Positions 39,200-49,164 of a stretch of 64,000 bases of DNA are shown here, piece by piece. The notes under the pieces were generated by a model. The model saw nothing but the letters and a program-made list of their open reading frames with translations, did no database searches and had not been told where the DNA came from. The DNA lies in the NCBI GenBank assembly GCA_020832445.1, contig JAFIEO010000022.1:84483-148482 (forward strand), read 5' to 3'. Numbering within the stretch: the first letter of the stretch is position 1; each line of letters opens with the position of its first letter. This stretch comes from Paracoccaceae bacterium. GTDB taxonomy: Bacteria > Pseudomonadota > Alphaproteobacteria > Rhodobacterales > Rhodobacteraceae. The translations under genes and the position numbers were made by a program.

Positions 39200-40270
39200 A
39201 TGCGTCTTCCAATTGTCTTTGCCTGCACCTTGCTGGCATCCGCCCCGCTTGCTGCCGATCCGATCAGCTTTACCGACCATGAAGGCCGCGAAGTCACACT
39301 GCCCGCGCCCGCGCAGCGGATCGCGTCAATTCCCATCCCCATGGCATCGACCCTGATTGCCATTGACGGCGCGACCGATCGTCTGGTGGGGATGAACCCG
39401 ACCGCGAAATCCGCCATCATGGAAGGTATTCTTGGGCGGATATTCCCTGAAGCGCGCGACATCCCGTCAGACATTACCGCGCCCAACTTCATCCCCAATG
39501 TAGAAGAACTGGCGCAGGTCAACCCCGAACTGGTCATCCAATGGGCCGGACGCGGGCCGGACTATATCGACCCGATCACCAACGCGGGCCTGAACCTGAT
39601 GACAATCCGCTACGGGTCCGAGGAGTTGACGCGCGAATATATGACCATGGCCGCAACCGCGATGGGCAGGCCGGAACGGATTGAGCCGCTGATCGAATGG
39701 CGCGCGGATGTGCAGGCCGACATGGAAGCGCGCACCGCCGGTCTGGCGGATGAGGACCGCCCCAGCGTGCTGTACCTGCTGCGCGCCATGGACAACCTGC
39801 GCGCGTCAGGAACCGAAGACAACTATAACGCATGGTATCATATTCTGGCCGGTGGCCGGAACGCGGCTGAAGACATGGTCGGCGGTAGGGCGGATATAAA
39901 TGTTGAACAGGTTGCAACATGGAACCCTGATGTCATCTTCCTGAATTCATTCGAGGCTGATCTGACGCTTGATCGCATCATGAACGACCCGATCCTGTCG
40001 CTGACCAATGCGGCACAGAACGGGCGCGTCTACAAAATGCCGCTTGGCGGCTATCGCTGGGACCCGCCCAATCAGGAAAGCCCGCTGACATGGATGTGGA
40101 CCGCAAACCTGCTGCACCCCGATGTGTTTGATTATGACCTGCGTGCGGAAATGCGCACAGCCTATCAGGTGCTGTATGGCCATGACCTGAGCGATGCGGA
40201 TATCGACGAAATCCTGTGGATGGACATGCAGGGCGGTCAGGCAAACTACGCGCAATTCGCAGCCCCATGA
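39200..40270 (+). CDS. FecB/BtuF-type ABC transporter substrate-binding protein
   Basis: Signal peptide; 'ISFTDHEGREVTLPAPAQRIASIPIPMASTLIAIDG'; YGHDLSDADIDEIL C-term. Confidence 0.88.
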   Translation: MRLPIVFACTLLASAPLAADPISFTDHEGREVTLPAPAQRIASIPIPMASTLIAIDGATDRLVGMNPTAKSAIMEGILGRIFPEARDIPSDITAPNFIPNVEELAQVNPELVIQWAGRGPDYIDPITNAGLNLMTIRYGSEELTREYMTMAATAMGRPERIEPLIEWRADVQADMEARTAGLADEDRPSVLYLLRAMDNLRASGTEDNYNAWYHILAGGRNAAEDMVGGRADINVEQVATWNPDVIFLNSFEADLTLDRIMNDPILSLTNAAQNGRVYKMPLGGYRWDPPNQESPLTWMWTANLLHPDVFDYDLRAEMRTAYQVLYGHDLSDADIDEILWMDMQGGQANYAQFAAP

Positions 40271-41319
40271 GTGTTGCACTGGATCAGGCCCCAAGGCGCG
40301 CGCGACTTGCGCTGCGCCTTGGGGTGTTTCCCGCGATGGTGGCATGTCTGGTGCTGGCCATGCTGTATTCCATCAGCGCCGGACGTTTTGAGGTGCCCTG
40401 GACAAGGGTCGTGGAAATCCTGTGGGCACGGGTCTGGGACTTGTCGGGCAGCGCGGACACCATGGACGAACGCATTGTCGAATTGGTGCGCCTGCCGCGT
40501 GTGCTGCTGGCCGCCCTGTCGGGGGCCGCGCTGGCCGTGGGCGGGGCCGCATTGCAAGGCGTGTTCCGCAACCCGCTGGTCAGCCCGCAAGTGCTGGGCA
40601 TCAGCCAGGGCGGGGCCTTTGGCGGGGCGCTGGCAATCCTGCTGGGCTTTCACGGGGTGGTGCTGCTGGGCATGTCGTTTGTCTTCGGTCTGGTGGCGCT
40701 GGTACTGGTGGGGCTGTTGGCCCATATCAATGGCCGGACAGAGGTTCTGACCGTCATCCTTGCGGGCATGATTGTGGGGGCTTTCTTTGCTGCATTGGTA
40801 TCGGTGCTGCAATTTCTGGCGGACCCCAATTCGTCCCTGCCTGCGATTGTCTATTGGCTGATGGGGTCATTCTCGACGGCGACATGGGCGCGGCTGGGAC
40901 TGGCAGTGCCCGGTATGGCGCTGGGACTGGCGCTTGTATGGTCGCTGCGCTACCGGCTGAACCTGCTGGCGCTGGAGGAGGCAGAGGCGCGTTCCTTGGG
41001 TGTGAACCCTGACCGCGAACGCTGGTTCATCTTCATTGCCGCCACGATGATGACCGGCACATCTGTTGCCGTGGCGGGCGTGATTGGCTGGATCGGCCTT
41101 GTGGTGCCCCATGCCGCGCGCCTGATCGTGGGCGAGGATCACCGCCGCCTTATCCCCGCATCGGCGCTGTTGGGCGCGGCCTATCTGGTGCTGATCGACA
41201 CGCTGGCACGCACGCTGACAGCCGCAGAAATACCGCTGGGCGTGTTGACTGCGCTGATCGGTGCGCCGGTCTTTGCGGTGCTGTTGCGCCAGCATTTCAA
41301 ACGCGCGTGGCACGCATGA
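40267..41319 (+). CDS. FecCD-family ABC transporter permease
   Basis: 'RLPRVLLAALSGAALAVGGAALQGVFRNPLVSPQVLGISQGGAFGGALAILLG'; start ATG 40267 overlaps previous stop. Confidence 0.93.
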   Translation: MSVALDQAPRRARLALRLGVFPAMVACLVLAMLYSISAGRFEVPWTRVVEILWARVWDLSGSADTMDERIVELVRLPRVLLAALSGAALAVGGAALQGVFRNPLVSPQVLGISQGGAFGGALAILLGFHGVVLLGMSFVFGLVALVLVGLLAHINGRTEVLTVILAGMIVGAFFAALVSVLQFLADPNSSLPAIVYWLMGSFSTATWARLGLAVPGMALGLALVWSLRYRLNLLALEEAEARSLGVNPDRERWFIFIAATMMTGTSVAVAGVIGWIGLVVPHAARLIVGEDHRRLIPASALLGAAYLVLIDTLARTLTAAEIPLGVLTALIGAPVFAVLLRQHFKRAWHA

Positions 41320-42074
41320 TCGGGGTGTCGCAAGCAAGCCTGCGCTTTGGCGCGCTGCGGGTGTTCGCGGGGCTGTCGATTGACGTGCCGCTGGGGCGCA
41401 CGACCGCCATTCTGGGGCCGAACGGGCGCGGCAAGACAACTTTATTGCGCAGCATTCTGGGGTTTCAGCCACTGGATCAGGGCCGCCGTCACGCGCCCGC
41501 CATTGTGGGCTATGTGCCCCAGCACGGCGCATCACAGGCGAAACTTTCGGGGCTGGATGTGGTGACAATGGGCCGCGCAGCGCGGCTGGGCCTGTTTGGC
41601 CAGCCCGGACCGGATGATACGAAAGCCGCACACGCGGCACTGGTGCAGGTGGGCGCGTGTTCGCTGTCGGATTTGCGCTATGACCGCATGTCGGGTGGCC
41701 AACGCCAGATGATCCTGATTGCCCGCGCGCTGGCCACCGGATCAGATGCGCTGGTGCTGGATGAACCGACATCCGCGCTGGATCTGGGCAATCAGGCGCG
41801 CACGCTTGCGCTGATTTCCACCCTGAACCGGGCGCGCGACCGGGCGATCGTGTTCACCACACATGACCCCAACCACGCGCTGGCCGTGGCCGATGATGTG
41901 GTGCTGATGATGCCGGGCGGCGGCGTGGTGCAGGGGCCGGTCGCGCAGATGATCACCCCTGATCTGATGGCCGAACTTTACGGCGTTCCCATGCATTGGG
42001 TGCGCCCTGACGGACCCCAAGGGCGCATCGCAATGCTGCCCGAATTCACAGGAAAGGACGCCCTATGCGCGTGA
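41316..42074 (+). CDS. FecE-type ABC transporter ATP-binding protein
   Basis: Walker A GPNGRGKTT, signature MSGGQRQMILIARAL, Walker B LVLDEPTSALD. Confidence 0.93.
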   Translation: MIGVSQASLRFGALRVFAGLSIDVPLGRTTAILGPNGRGKTTLLRSILGFQPLDQGRRHAPAIVGYVPQHGASQAKLSGLDVVTMGRAARLGLFGQPGPDDTKAAHAALVQVGACSLSDLRYDRMSGGQRQMILIARALATGSDALVLDEPTSALDLGNQARTLALISTLNRARDRAIVFTTHDPNHALAVADDVVLMMPGGGVVQGPVAQMITPDLMAELYGVPMHWVRPDGPQGRIAMLPEFTGKDALCA

Positions 42075-43360
42075 TCTGGCTGCATTCTGGCCATGGCCAG
42101 CCCCCCGAACCCGTAAGACAGGCCGAAGCGGCCGGACATGTGACAATCATTGCGCAAACCGACCTGACGGAAGCTGCGCTGCTGGCGCATCGCGGTTTGA
42201 TCACCGGAATGCTGCTTGATCAGGATGCCCTTATGGCCCTGCGCCCTGCCCTGTCACGGTTTCTGGATGCAGGCGGGCGCTGGGTGTTCAATGGCCATCT
42301 GGTCCGCCCACTGGTCGCGGGGTTGCAACCCTACCACCCCATCCCCACGCCCAAACGCGCCGATTTCACGCTGACTGCGCGGGTGGCGCATCCGGTCTTT
42401 GCGGGCTTTCAGTTGAAAGAACTGGAAGCCAACAAGGGTGTTGCGGGCTTTTACGGGCGCGGGGCCAATCCGCCCCCCTCGGGCGCGGTGGTGTTGAACA
42501 CGCTTGGCGACACTGTGCCGGTCGACTGGGTCTGGCACCGGCCCGGCGGGGGCGCGATTTTCAGCCATGCGGGCAATGATCTGGCGCAGATCGCCACAAT
42601 GCACAAGATCGGCGCGCGGGTCTGGGCCAACCTGATCGTCTGGGCGGGGGGCGGTGCGTGCGTTTCAGATACTGCCCCGCGTGTGGCCACACCACCTGAT
42701 GCGCGCGCCTTCACCACGCCCGCGCGCCCGCGCGATACCGGCAATGCCCCGCGCCTGATTGCCACGAATGCGGGCACCTACTACCAGATCCAGACGCTTG
42801 AAGGGCCACGCTACCGCGACAGTTTCGATCTGGTGATCGCACCTGAACAGATTGGCGCGACCCTGTTGCCGGAAGATGTGCTGTTTGTGACCTGTCGCAC
42901 CCCGCCGCAACGCATGATTGCCCAGCGCGGGTTGCTGGCCGCGCATCTGGCGGCGGGCGGCACCATCATTGCCATGGGCGAAAGTCGCAGTGATTTGTGG
43001 CTGCCACATGTGGCCTTCACCCCCACAGATACGAATTGGTGGTGGTGGCTGACACCGGGGGCAAATTTGGGCGTGCAGATCGCATCTGCCCATCCGCTGC
43101 TGGACAACATGACCGACGCCGAGGTGACATGGCATCTGCACGGGTATTTCGACCCGCCCGCAGGCGCGCAGGTTCTGGTGCGCGATGGCGCGGGCCGGCC
43201 CATTGCCTATGACGACCGCACCAGCACGCCGGGGCGCATGATCATCACCTCGCTTGATCCCTGCTATCATCATGGAAGCCATTTCATGCCCGCAACCACA
43301 CGCTTTCTGGACCGCTTCCTGCCCAACCTGCGCCAGCTGACCCAACAGGTGCCCGCATGA
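42065..43360 (+). CDS. Hypothetical protein with two GATase1/ThuA-like halves
   Basis: 431 aa; Rossmann-like repeats 'HRGLITGMLLDQDALMALRPALSRFLDAGGRWVFNGHL' and 'RGLLAAHLAAGGTIIAMGESRSDLWLP'; overlaps the ABC ATPase. Confidence 0.6.
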   Translation: MRVIWLHSGHGQPPEPVRQAEAAGHVTIIAQTDLTEAALLAHRGLITGMLLDQDALMALRPALSRFLDAGGRWVFNGHLVRPLVAGLQPYHPIPTPKRADFTLTARVAHPVFAGFQLKELEANKGVAGFYGRGANPPPSGAVVLNTLGDTVPVDWVWHRPGGGAIFSHAGNDLAQIATMHKIGARVWANLIVWAGGGACVSDTAPRVATPPDARAFTTPARPRDTGNAPRLIATNAGTYYQIQTLEGPRYRDSFDLVIAPEQIGATLLPEDVLFVTCRTPPQRMIAQRGLLAAHLAAGGTIIAMGESRSDLWLPHVAFTPTDTNWWWWLTPGANLGVQIASAHPLLDNMTDAEVTWHLHGYFDPPAGAQVLVRDGAGRPIAYDDRTSTPGRMIITSLDPCYHHGSHFMPATTRFLDRFLPNLRQLTQQVPA

Positions 43361-43878
43361 GCACAGACAGCATCACAGTGTTGGAAAACGGACAGCCCCT
43401 GACCTTCGATCTGGCCATGTTGATGGCCTATCACGGCGGCGGGTTTCCCGGTGGCGTCGTGCACGGGCTGAAAGCGATGCAGGCGGGGTTTGCCACACGG
43501 GGAACCGGCCCGCTGCCACGGCGGGATATTCATGTGCTGACAGCCTTTGCCGGTCCCGGCGGGCGCGACGCGGTGGAATGCGTGACCCGCGCACTGACGG
43601 ATGGCCGCTATCAGGTGGATCGCAGTCTGGGCGGCAAGGACGTGACCAGCGACCCGCCCGGTCCGTATCTGTGGCGCTTCACCCTTGGCGACACAACAGT
43701 AGAGGTCACAATACGCCCCGGTCATGTGCGCCCCGAATTCGTGTCATTGGGCGCAATGCCCACGCGCAACGAGGCGGAAAACGCGCGTCTGGAGTTCCTG
43801 AAACGCGAAATGGCAGGCCGCCTGCTGCCCCTGCCCGCAACCGACATATATGAGGTGCGCAGCATTTCCGCAAAATAA
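43357..43878 (+). CDS. FmdE-like (formylmethanofuran dehydrogenase subunit E family) protein, divergent
   Basis: 'LMAYHGGGFPGGVVHGLKAMQAGF...GGRDAVECVTRALTDGRYQVDRSLGGKDV' resembles the FmdE pattern (HG..PG...G.KA; D..E/Q..TG.T.G); ATGA overlap with the previous gene. Confidence 0.5.
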   Translation: MSTDSITVLENGQPLTFDLAMLMAYHGGGFPGGVVHGLKAMQAGFATRGTGPLPRRDIHVLTAFAGPGGRDAVECVTRALTDGRYQVDRSLGGKDVTSDPPGPYLWRFTLGDTTVEVTIRPGHVRPEFVSLGAMPTRNEAENARLEFLKREMAGRLLPLPATDIYEVRSISAK

Positions 43879-44019
43879 GGTCACCGCAGCTTGATCAATG
43901 GCGGCCAATCCCGCTTGCACCGTCCTGCCCGCGTGGGCAATGATCGCCAAACACAGCAATCCGCAGTGTGCAGGCGATGCGTCATTGCAAATCATGCCCT
44001 TCGGGAAAGGAACGCCGCG

Positions 44020-44544
44020 ATGATCGAAACCCCACGCCTTCGGATGTGCCATTTGTCCCAGCGGCACAGAAGCGCCTTTGCCCGAATGCATGCCGATGCG
44101 CAGGTGATGGCAGATCTTGGCGGGCCGATTGATCGTCCTGAAAGCGACGCAAAATTTGATCGCTATTTGGCGGCGCAAACGCAACATGGCATCGCGCGTT
44201 TCGCGCTGGAGGATGCATCAGGCCGGTTCCTTGGCTATTGCGGGATAATGCCGCGACTGGATCAGCACCACCCCCTTGGCCCACATCATGAAATCGGCTG
44301 GCGGCTGGTCAGACATGTCTGGGGGCAAGGCTATGCAACCGAAAGCGCGGCAGCGGCCTTGCAGCTTGCGTCAGGGGTTTTGGGACAGGAACAGGTGTTT
44401 TCCTACACCACCGCTGATAACAAACGTTCGCAGCGGGTTATGGAAAAACTTGGTCTTATCCGCGCACCGGAGTGCGATTTTGAAATCCCGCGCGATGATA
44501 TGCGCGCATGGCATTGTCTGGTTTGGAAAACCCGCCTTGCATAG
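44020..44544 (+). CDS. GNAT-family N-acetyltransferase (RimJ/RimL-like)
   Basis: 'ETPRLRMCHLSQRHRSAFARMHADAQVMADLGG...HEIGWRLVRHVWGQGYATESAAA'. Confidence 0.88.
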   Translation: MIETPRLRMCHLSQRHRSAFARMHADAQVMADLGGPIDRPESDAKFDRYLAAQTQHGIARFALEDASGRFLGYCGIMPRLDQHHPLGPHHEIGWRLVRHVWGQGYATESAAAALQLASGVLGQEQVFSYTTADNKRSQRVMEKLGLIRAPECDFEIPRDDMRAWHCLVWKTRLA

Positions 44545-44755
44545 CCCCTATGCCATGGCCATGGATAAGTTCCACGGTCGGTAAAAGCGCTGGCATCCCC
44601 GCCGATGTCACGAGGTTGCGACTTGACAGGGGCGTGCTGTGTTCAAAATGGTTCCAGTTGAATGCCGCCCCGCCCCCCTCCGAGTCGGCAGATCAGCAAA
44701 AAACCAAAAGACCGGCCATGAATCCGGTCGATCAGGCACAAAAGGCGAGCAGAAG

Positions 44756-45382
44756 ATGCGGATATTCAAGATATTAGGCGCGACAATGCTGGTTTTGGCC
44801 TTCGCCGGTCCGGCCACCGCCGCACCAATGCAATGCGACACAATCATCGAAGGCGAACCGGTCACGATCTTTTACAATACTGATGATCCGACTTTTTCGT
44901 CCTTGCGCGAACGGTTCCTAAGGCGGGGCCAAGCCTGCCCCGGGGCGGTTGTCATCACCTATCTGATGCCGGACCTGAGTGCCAAGGAACGCGAAGTATT
45001 CTGTGCCAATTATGACCCCAAGACCCGAAGCCATTCCCTGCCCGCCCAAGGCAGGCGCGACAGTCTTGGGCGCTGCGTGGAGCCGTCAAAGACCTGCAAA
45101 CTGGTTAATACCACCAAAGACGAAGCCATGACCCTTATGGGGATGGGCCAGCAGGCCGAAGACGGTTCCGGTACGGGTTTGCTGTCATCGTCGATTTCGG
45201 CGATCACGCACAGTTCCGGCGCGATGATCCTTTCGGGAAACGCCGGTTCCATGGCAAGCCTGCTGACATCGGCGGGCACAACAATTGGCGCCGCCGTAAG
45301 CACACCGGCGGTGCTGGTCGGGGCGGCCGCAAGCGTGGTTGTGATCGGCGGTGCCGTCTATCTGTGCAGCGATGATGACTGA
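44756..45382 (+). CDS. Hypothetical secreted/membrane protein
   Basis: Signal peptide 'MRIFKILGATMLVLAFAGPATAAPMQC' within ORF. Confidence 0.6.
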   Translation: MRIFKILGATMLVLAFAGPATAAPMQCDTIIEGEPVTIFYNTDDPTFSSLRERFLRRGQACPGAVVITYLMPDLSAKEREVFCANYDPKTRSHSLPAQGRRDSLGRCVEPSKTCKLVNTTKDEAMTLMGMGQQAEDGSGTGLLSSSISAITHSSGAMILSGNAGSMASLLTSAGTTIGAAVSTPAVLVGAAASVVVIGGAVYLCSDDD

Positions 45383-45449
45383 CGCGCAGGACAGGTCGTT
45401 CCGGCCAGTCATAACATACCCGAATGCGCGCAGTGATGCGTCTTGACAC

Positions 45450-46379
45450 TCAGCGTCCGCGGATACGCGGATCAAGCGCGTCACGCAGTCCGTCACCAAT
45501 GTAGTTCACACTCAGCACCGTCAACGAGATGAGCACTCCCGGCCAGACCACACGCGACGGGTATTGCTCGATCCAGTCGCGCCCGTCATACAAAATACGC
45601 CCCCATGTGGGGAAATCCGGCGGGAAACCCAGCCCAAGAAAGGACAGTGCGGATTCGGTGATGATTGCTGTCGCAATTCCCAATGTCGCCGAAACCATGA
45701 TCGGGGACAGCACATTGGGCAGAACATGGCGGGTATTTATCCGCAAGGACGGTGTCCCGATCGAACGCGCCGCCAGCACGAATTCGCGTTCCTTCAGCGC
45801 CAGAACATCGCCACGCACAATGCGCGCTGTCTGCATCCAGCTGGTAATCGCGATGGCAAAGACAATCAGGGAAAAGACCCCCATCGCCTGCCCGAACATG
45901 GTTTCCAAAGGGTCGCGGAACAGGGCCACAAGTATCAGCAGCAACGGCAGCAGCGGCAGCGCCAGAAACAGATCGGTCAGCCGCATCAGCGGGCTGTCGA
46001 AAACCTTGAAATAGCCCGCCACCACCCCGATCAGCGTGCCGATCACCAGCCCCAGAAACATAGCCACCAGCCCGACCGCAACCGAAATACGGCCCCCATA
46101 CATCAGGCGCGCCAGCATATCGCGGCCCAGCTGGTCGGTGCCCAGCGGATAGGTCATGCTCATACCCTGATTGCGGGACCGGATGTTTATTGCGCCGGGG
46201 TCAACCTGCCATATCAACGGCCCGATAGTGACGAACACGATAATTGCCACAAACACGGCCAGACCAGCCAATGCGCCGCGATGGTATTTGAACTGGTCCC
46301 AGACATCCCACCATTGGTTGCGCGGCGGGCGAAAGGCCTCGTCAGGGGAAAAGGGTGCAGCCTTGGCGGTTTCAGTCAT
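45450..46379 (-). CDS. Dipeptide/oligopeptide ABC transporter permease (DppC-like)
   Basis: 'YPLGTDQLGRDMLARLMYGGRISVAVGLVAMFLGLVIGTLIGVVAGYF'; C-term 'ALDPRIRGR'. Confidence 0.92.
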   Translation of the reverse strand: MTETAKAAPFSPDEAFRPPRNQWWDVWDQFKYHRGALAGLAVFVAIIVFVTIGPLIWQVDPGAINIRSRNQGMSMTYPLGTDQLGRDMLARLMYGGRISVAVGLVAMFLGLVIGTLIGVVAGYFKVFDSPLMRLTDLFLALPLLPLLLILVALFRDPLETMFGQAMGVFSLIVFAIAITSWMQTARIVRGDVLALKEREFVLAARSIGTPSLRINTRHVLPNVLSPIMVSATLGIATAIITESALSFLGLGFPPDFPTWGRILYDGRDWIEQYPSRVVWPGVLISLTVLSVNYIGDGLRDALDPRIRGR

Positions 46380-47379
46380 ATCGGATTCTCGGGTCAAGGA
46401 TGCCATACAAGACATCTGCAATCAGGTTGAACAAAACGATCAGGATCGCGAAGATGAAGGTGATGGTCTGCACCATCGGCCAGTCGCTGACATAAATCGC
46501 GCGGATCAATGCATCCCCCAGACCGTTCACACGGAAAATCTGTTCGGTAATGATCGCGCCGGTAAAGACGGTCGGGATCCCGATGGCGATGACCGTCACC
46601 ACCGGAATCATGGAATTGCGCAGCACATGCACCAGCACGACAGTCTGTTCGCCCATTCCCTTGGACCGTGCCGTGCGCACATAATCCTGATTCAGGTTGT
46701 CCAGCATCGAGGCACGCATGAAGCGGCTGATCTGGCTGGCATTATACAGCGCCAGCACAGCGACCGGCATTGCGATCTGCTTGGCCTGAAACAGAAAGCT
46801 GTTCCAGTCGCGCACGACATGGGTGGTGTCATACATTGACGGAAACCAGCCCAGCGTGACCGAAAACAGCAGAATGAAAACAATGCCGGTAAAAAACGTG
46901 GGCACGGAAAAACCGACCATCGACACGAATGTGCCGACCTGATCGAACCAGCTGTATTGACGGTAGGCCGAAATCACGCCGATGGGCAGGGCAATCAGAA
47001 TGCCGAACAGATAGCCCAAGCCCACAACCCAAAGTGTCTGTGGCACGCGCTGAACCAGAATGTCGCCCACCGGCGAACGTGTCTGCCATGACAGAATGCG
47101 CGGGCCACCCGGGGCAATGTCCCAGCCCGTCAGCCCCGCCAGAATATGCAGCGGTTCGGTGATCACCGTCATCTGCAACCATTTAAAGTAGCGAACAAAA
47201 ACCGGCTCTCCCAACCCCAGAGATTGCCGTATTTGTTCGCGCACTTCCAGCGGGATGGTCAGCGGCAGGCTGCCCGTGGGGTCCCCCGGTGCCATATCCA
47301 GCATCAAGAACACGATCAGGCTGATAATCAGCACTGTCGGCACGGCAAAAGCCAGTCGGCGCAGCGTGTAGGAAAGCAT
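46372..47379 (-). CDS. Dipeptide/oligopeptide ABC transporter permease (DppB-like)
   Basis: 'MLSYTLRRLAFAVPTVLIISLIVFLMLDMAPGDPTG'; C-term 'YGILDPRIRYD'. Confidence 0.93.
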   Translation of the reverse strand: MLSYTLRRLAFAVPTVLIISLIVFLMLDMAPGDPTGSLPLTIPLEVREQIRQSLGLGEPVFVRYFKWLQMTVITEPLHILAGLTGWDIAPGGPRILSWQTRSPVGDILVQRVPQTLWVVGLGYLFGILIALPIGVISAYRQYSWFDQVGTFVSMVGFSVPTFFTGIVFILLFSVTLGWFPSMYDTTHVVRDWNSFLFQAKQIAMPVAVLALYNASQISRFMRASMLDNLNQDYVRTARSKGMGEQTVVLVHVLRNSMIPVVTVIAIGIPTVFTGAIITEQIFRVNGLGDALIRAIYVSDWPMVQTITFIFAILIVLFNLIADVLYGILDPRIRYD

Positions 47380-47451
47380 GTGGTCCGCCTTGGTCAGTCA
47401 TGACGACCTGCCCCGCACAGGGCGCGGGACAGGTCAGGTATCAGTTCGGGA

Positions 47452-49164
47452 TCATTCTTCGATCCGGTACCATTCAGCCTGATTCCAATGCTCGGAATCC
47501 CAGACATTCATGACAATACCACCGACTGTGGTGGAAGCTGCCGACACACGACCGCGTGCGACCAGTGGCAGATGCGCGTAGTCCTGCACGAACATGTCAT
47601 TCAGCGCGATGACCAGTTCCTGACGGCGATCAGGATCGGCTTCGCGGTTCAACTCTGCCCACAGCTCGTCATATTCCGGGTTGCAGTAGCGGTTGATGTT
47701 CTGACCCTGCCACTGCGTCGAGGGCTGCGGTTCACGGCCACAGCGGCGCTGTTCCAGATGCGGTGTCGGGTCGGTGCCTTCAAACAGCGACGCATACATC
47801 TGTGCGTCGGCAAAGAATTTCAGATAGGTGTCGTTGCTGCCCGGGTCGGACCCGAAGAACACGCCAGCATCGATATTGCGCAAACGGGTATCAACCCCGA
47901 TTTCGCGCCAGTCGGCCTGAATAAGGGCCTGAAAGTCCTGACGCACAGCGTTGGTAGATGTCTGGAACAGCAATTCCAGCCGTTGACCGTCCTTTACACG
48001 GATGCCATCGGCACCGCGTTCCCAGCCTGCTTCGTCCAGCAATTCATTGGCGCGGTCAATGTCCTGCACAAGGCAGTTGTCATTATTCGGTGACGCCATG
48101 GCGGGCGGGGCCACGATGAAGTTACAGGTTGCCATGCCCATGGGCCCAAAGCCGATTTCGGTCAGCAATTCGCGGTCAATCGCGCGGCTTAGGGCCTCGC
48201 GCACGCGGATATCCGACAGGATGGGGTGCGGATGCTCGCGGGTTCCACGTTCGCCATCGGGCAGGTCGGGTGACGGGTCGGTGAAGTTCAGCTCGATCCG
48301 TTCCATCAGCGGGCCGAAATCGACCAGCAATTCGCCGCGCCCGCCAGCTTCCATCTGCTCGATCACCTCGGGGGCAAGTTGCAGGTTCCAGGCGTAGTCC
48401 ATCTCGCCTGTCTGGAACACGGCGCGGGCCGCGCCCATGGCATCGCCACCACCGGCCCAGGTGACCGTTTCAAAATAGGGCTGGGTCGGAACGCGGTAGT
48501 TTTCATTCGCCACAAATTCGATCACGTCATTGGGACGGAAGTTCGACACCACATAGGGACCGGTCCCGATGGGCGCAAAGTTTGCGTCGGTGCATTCGGG
48601 CGCGCGGGCGCCAAGGCAGTCCTGAAACTGCGCCCGCTGGATGATAACCGAACCCGCGCCCACAAAGGGCAGATAGGGGTTTGGCGTGACATCTTCGAAA
48701 TGAACAGTGACCGTCAGATCGTCCACCGCCTCGACCTGCTCGATCCCGGCATAGCGGTCGCGGTAGGAACAGCCGCCTTCGGGATGGGTGCAATATTCAT
48801 AGCTGAACACCACATCAGCCGAAGTCACCGGCGTGCCATCGGACCACAAAAGCCCTTCGGTAAGTTTCCATGTGATCGATTTCAGATCTTCCGCGACACC
48901 GCCATTTTCCAGCGTCGGGATTTCATCGACCAGCCACGGCGTCAACTCGCCCAGATTGTCAAAGCGCGCCAGCGGCTCCAGCACGACCGAGGCCGCGTTC
49001 ATTTCCTTGGTGCCGCCCGACAGATAGGGGTTCATCGTGGACACGGCTTGCCAGTAGATGATGTTCAGATGGCCCGATGATCCGCGCTCTCGCTCTGCCA
49101 TGGCAGAAGCCGGGGCCAGCACAAGGGCGGCGGCCGTGCCCAGAAGGACTGTTCTTGTAGTCAT
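47452..49164 (-). CDS. Peptide ABC transporter substrate-binding protein
   Basis: 570 aa SBP_bac_5 family; signal peptide; 'EGLLWSDGTPVTSADVVFSYEY'. Confidence 0.93.
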   Translation of the reverse strand: MTTRTVLLGTAAALVLAPASAMAERERGSSGHLNIIYWQAVSTMNPYLSGGTKEMNAASVVLEPLARFDNLGELTPWLVDEIPTLENGGVAEDLKSITWKLTEGLLWSDGTPVTSADVVFSYEYCTHPEGGCSYRDRYAGIEQVEAVDDLTVTVHFEDVTPNPYLPFVGAGSVIIQRAQFQDCLGARAPECTDANFAPIGTGPYVVSNFRPNDVIEFVANENYRVPTQPYFETVTWAGGGDAMGAARAVFQTGEMDYAWNLQLAPEVIEQMEAGGRGELLVDFGPLMERIELNFTDPSPDLPDGERGTREHPHPILSDIRVREALSRAIDRELLTEIGFGPMGMATCNFIVAPPAMASPNNDNCLVQDIDRANELLDEAGWERGADGIRVKDGQRLELLFQTSTNAVRQDFQALIQADWREIGVDTRLRNIDAGVFFGSDPGSNDTYLKFFADAQMYASLFEGTDPTPHLEQRRCGREPQPSTQWQGQNINRYCNPEYDELWAELNREADPDRRQELVIALNDMFVQDYAHLPLVARGRVSAASTTVGGIVMNVWDSEHWNQAEWYRIEE

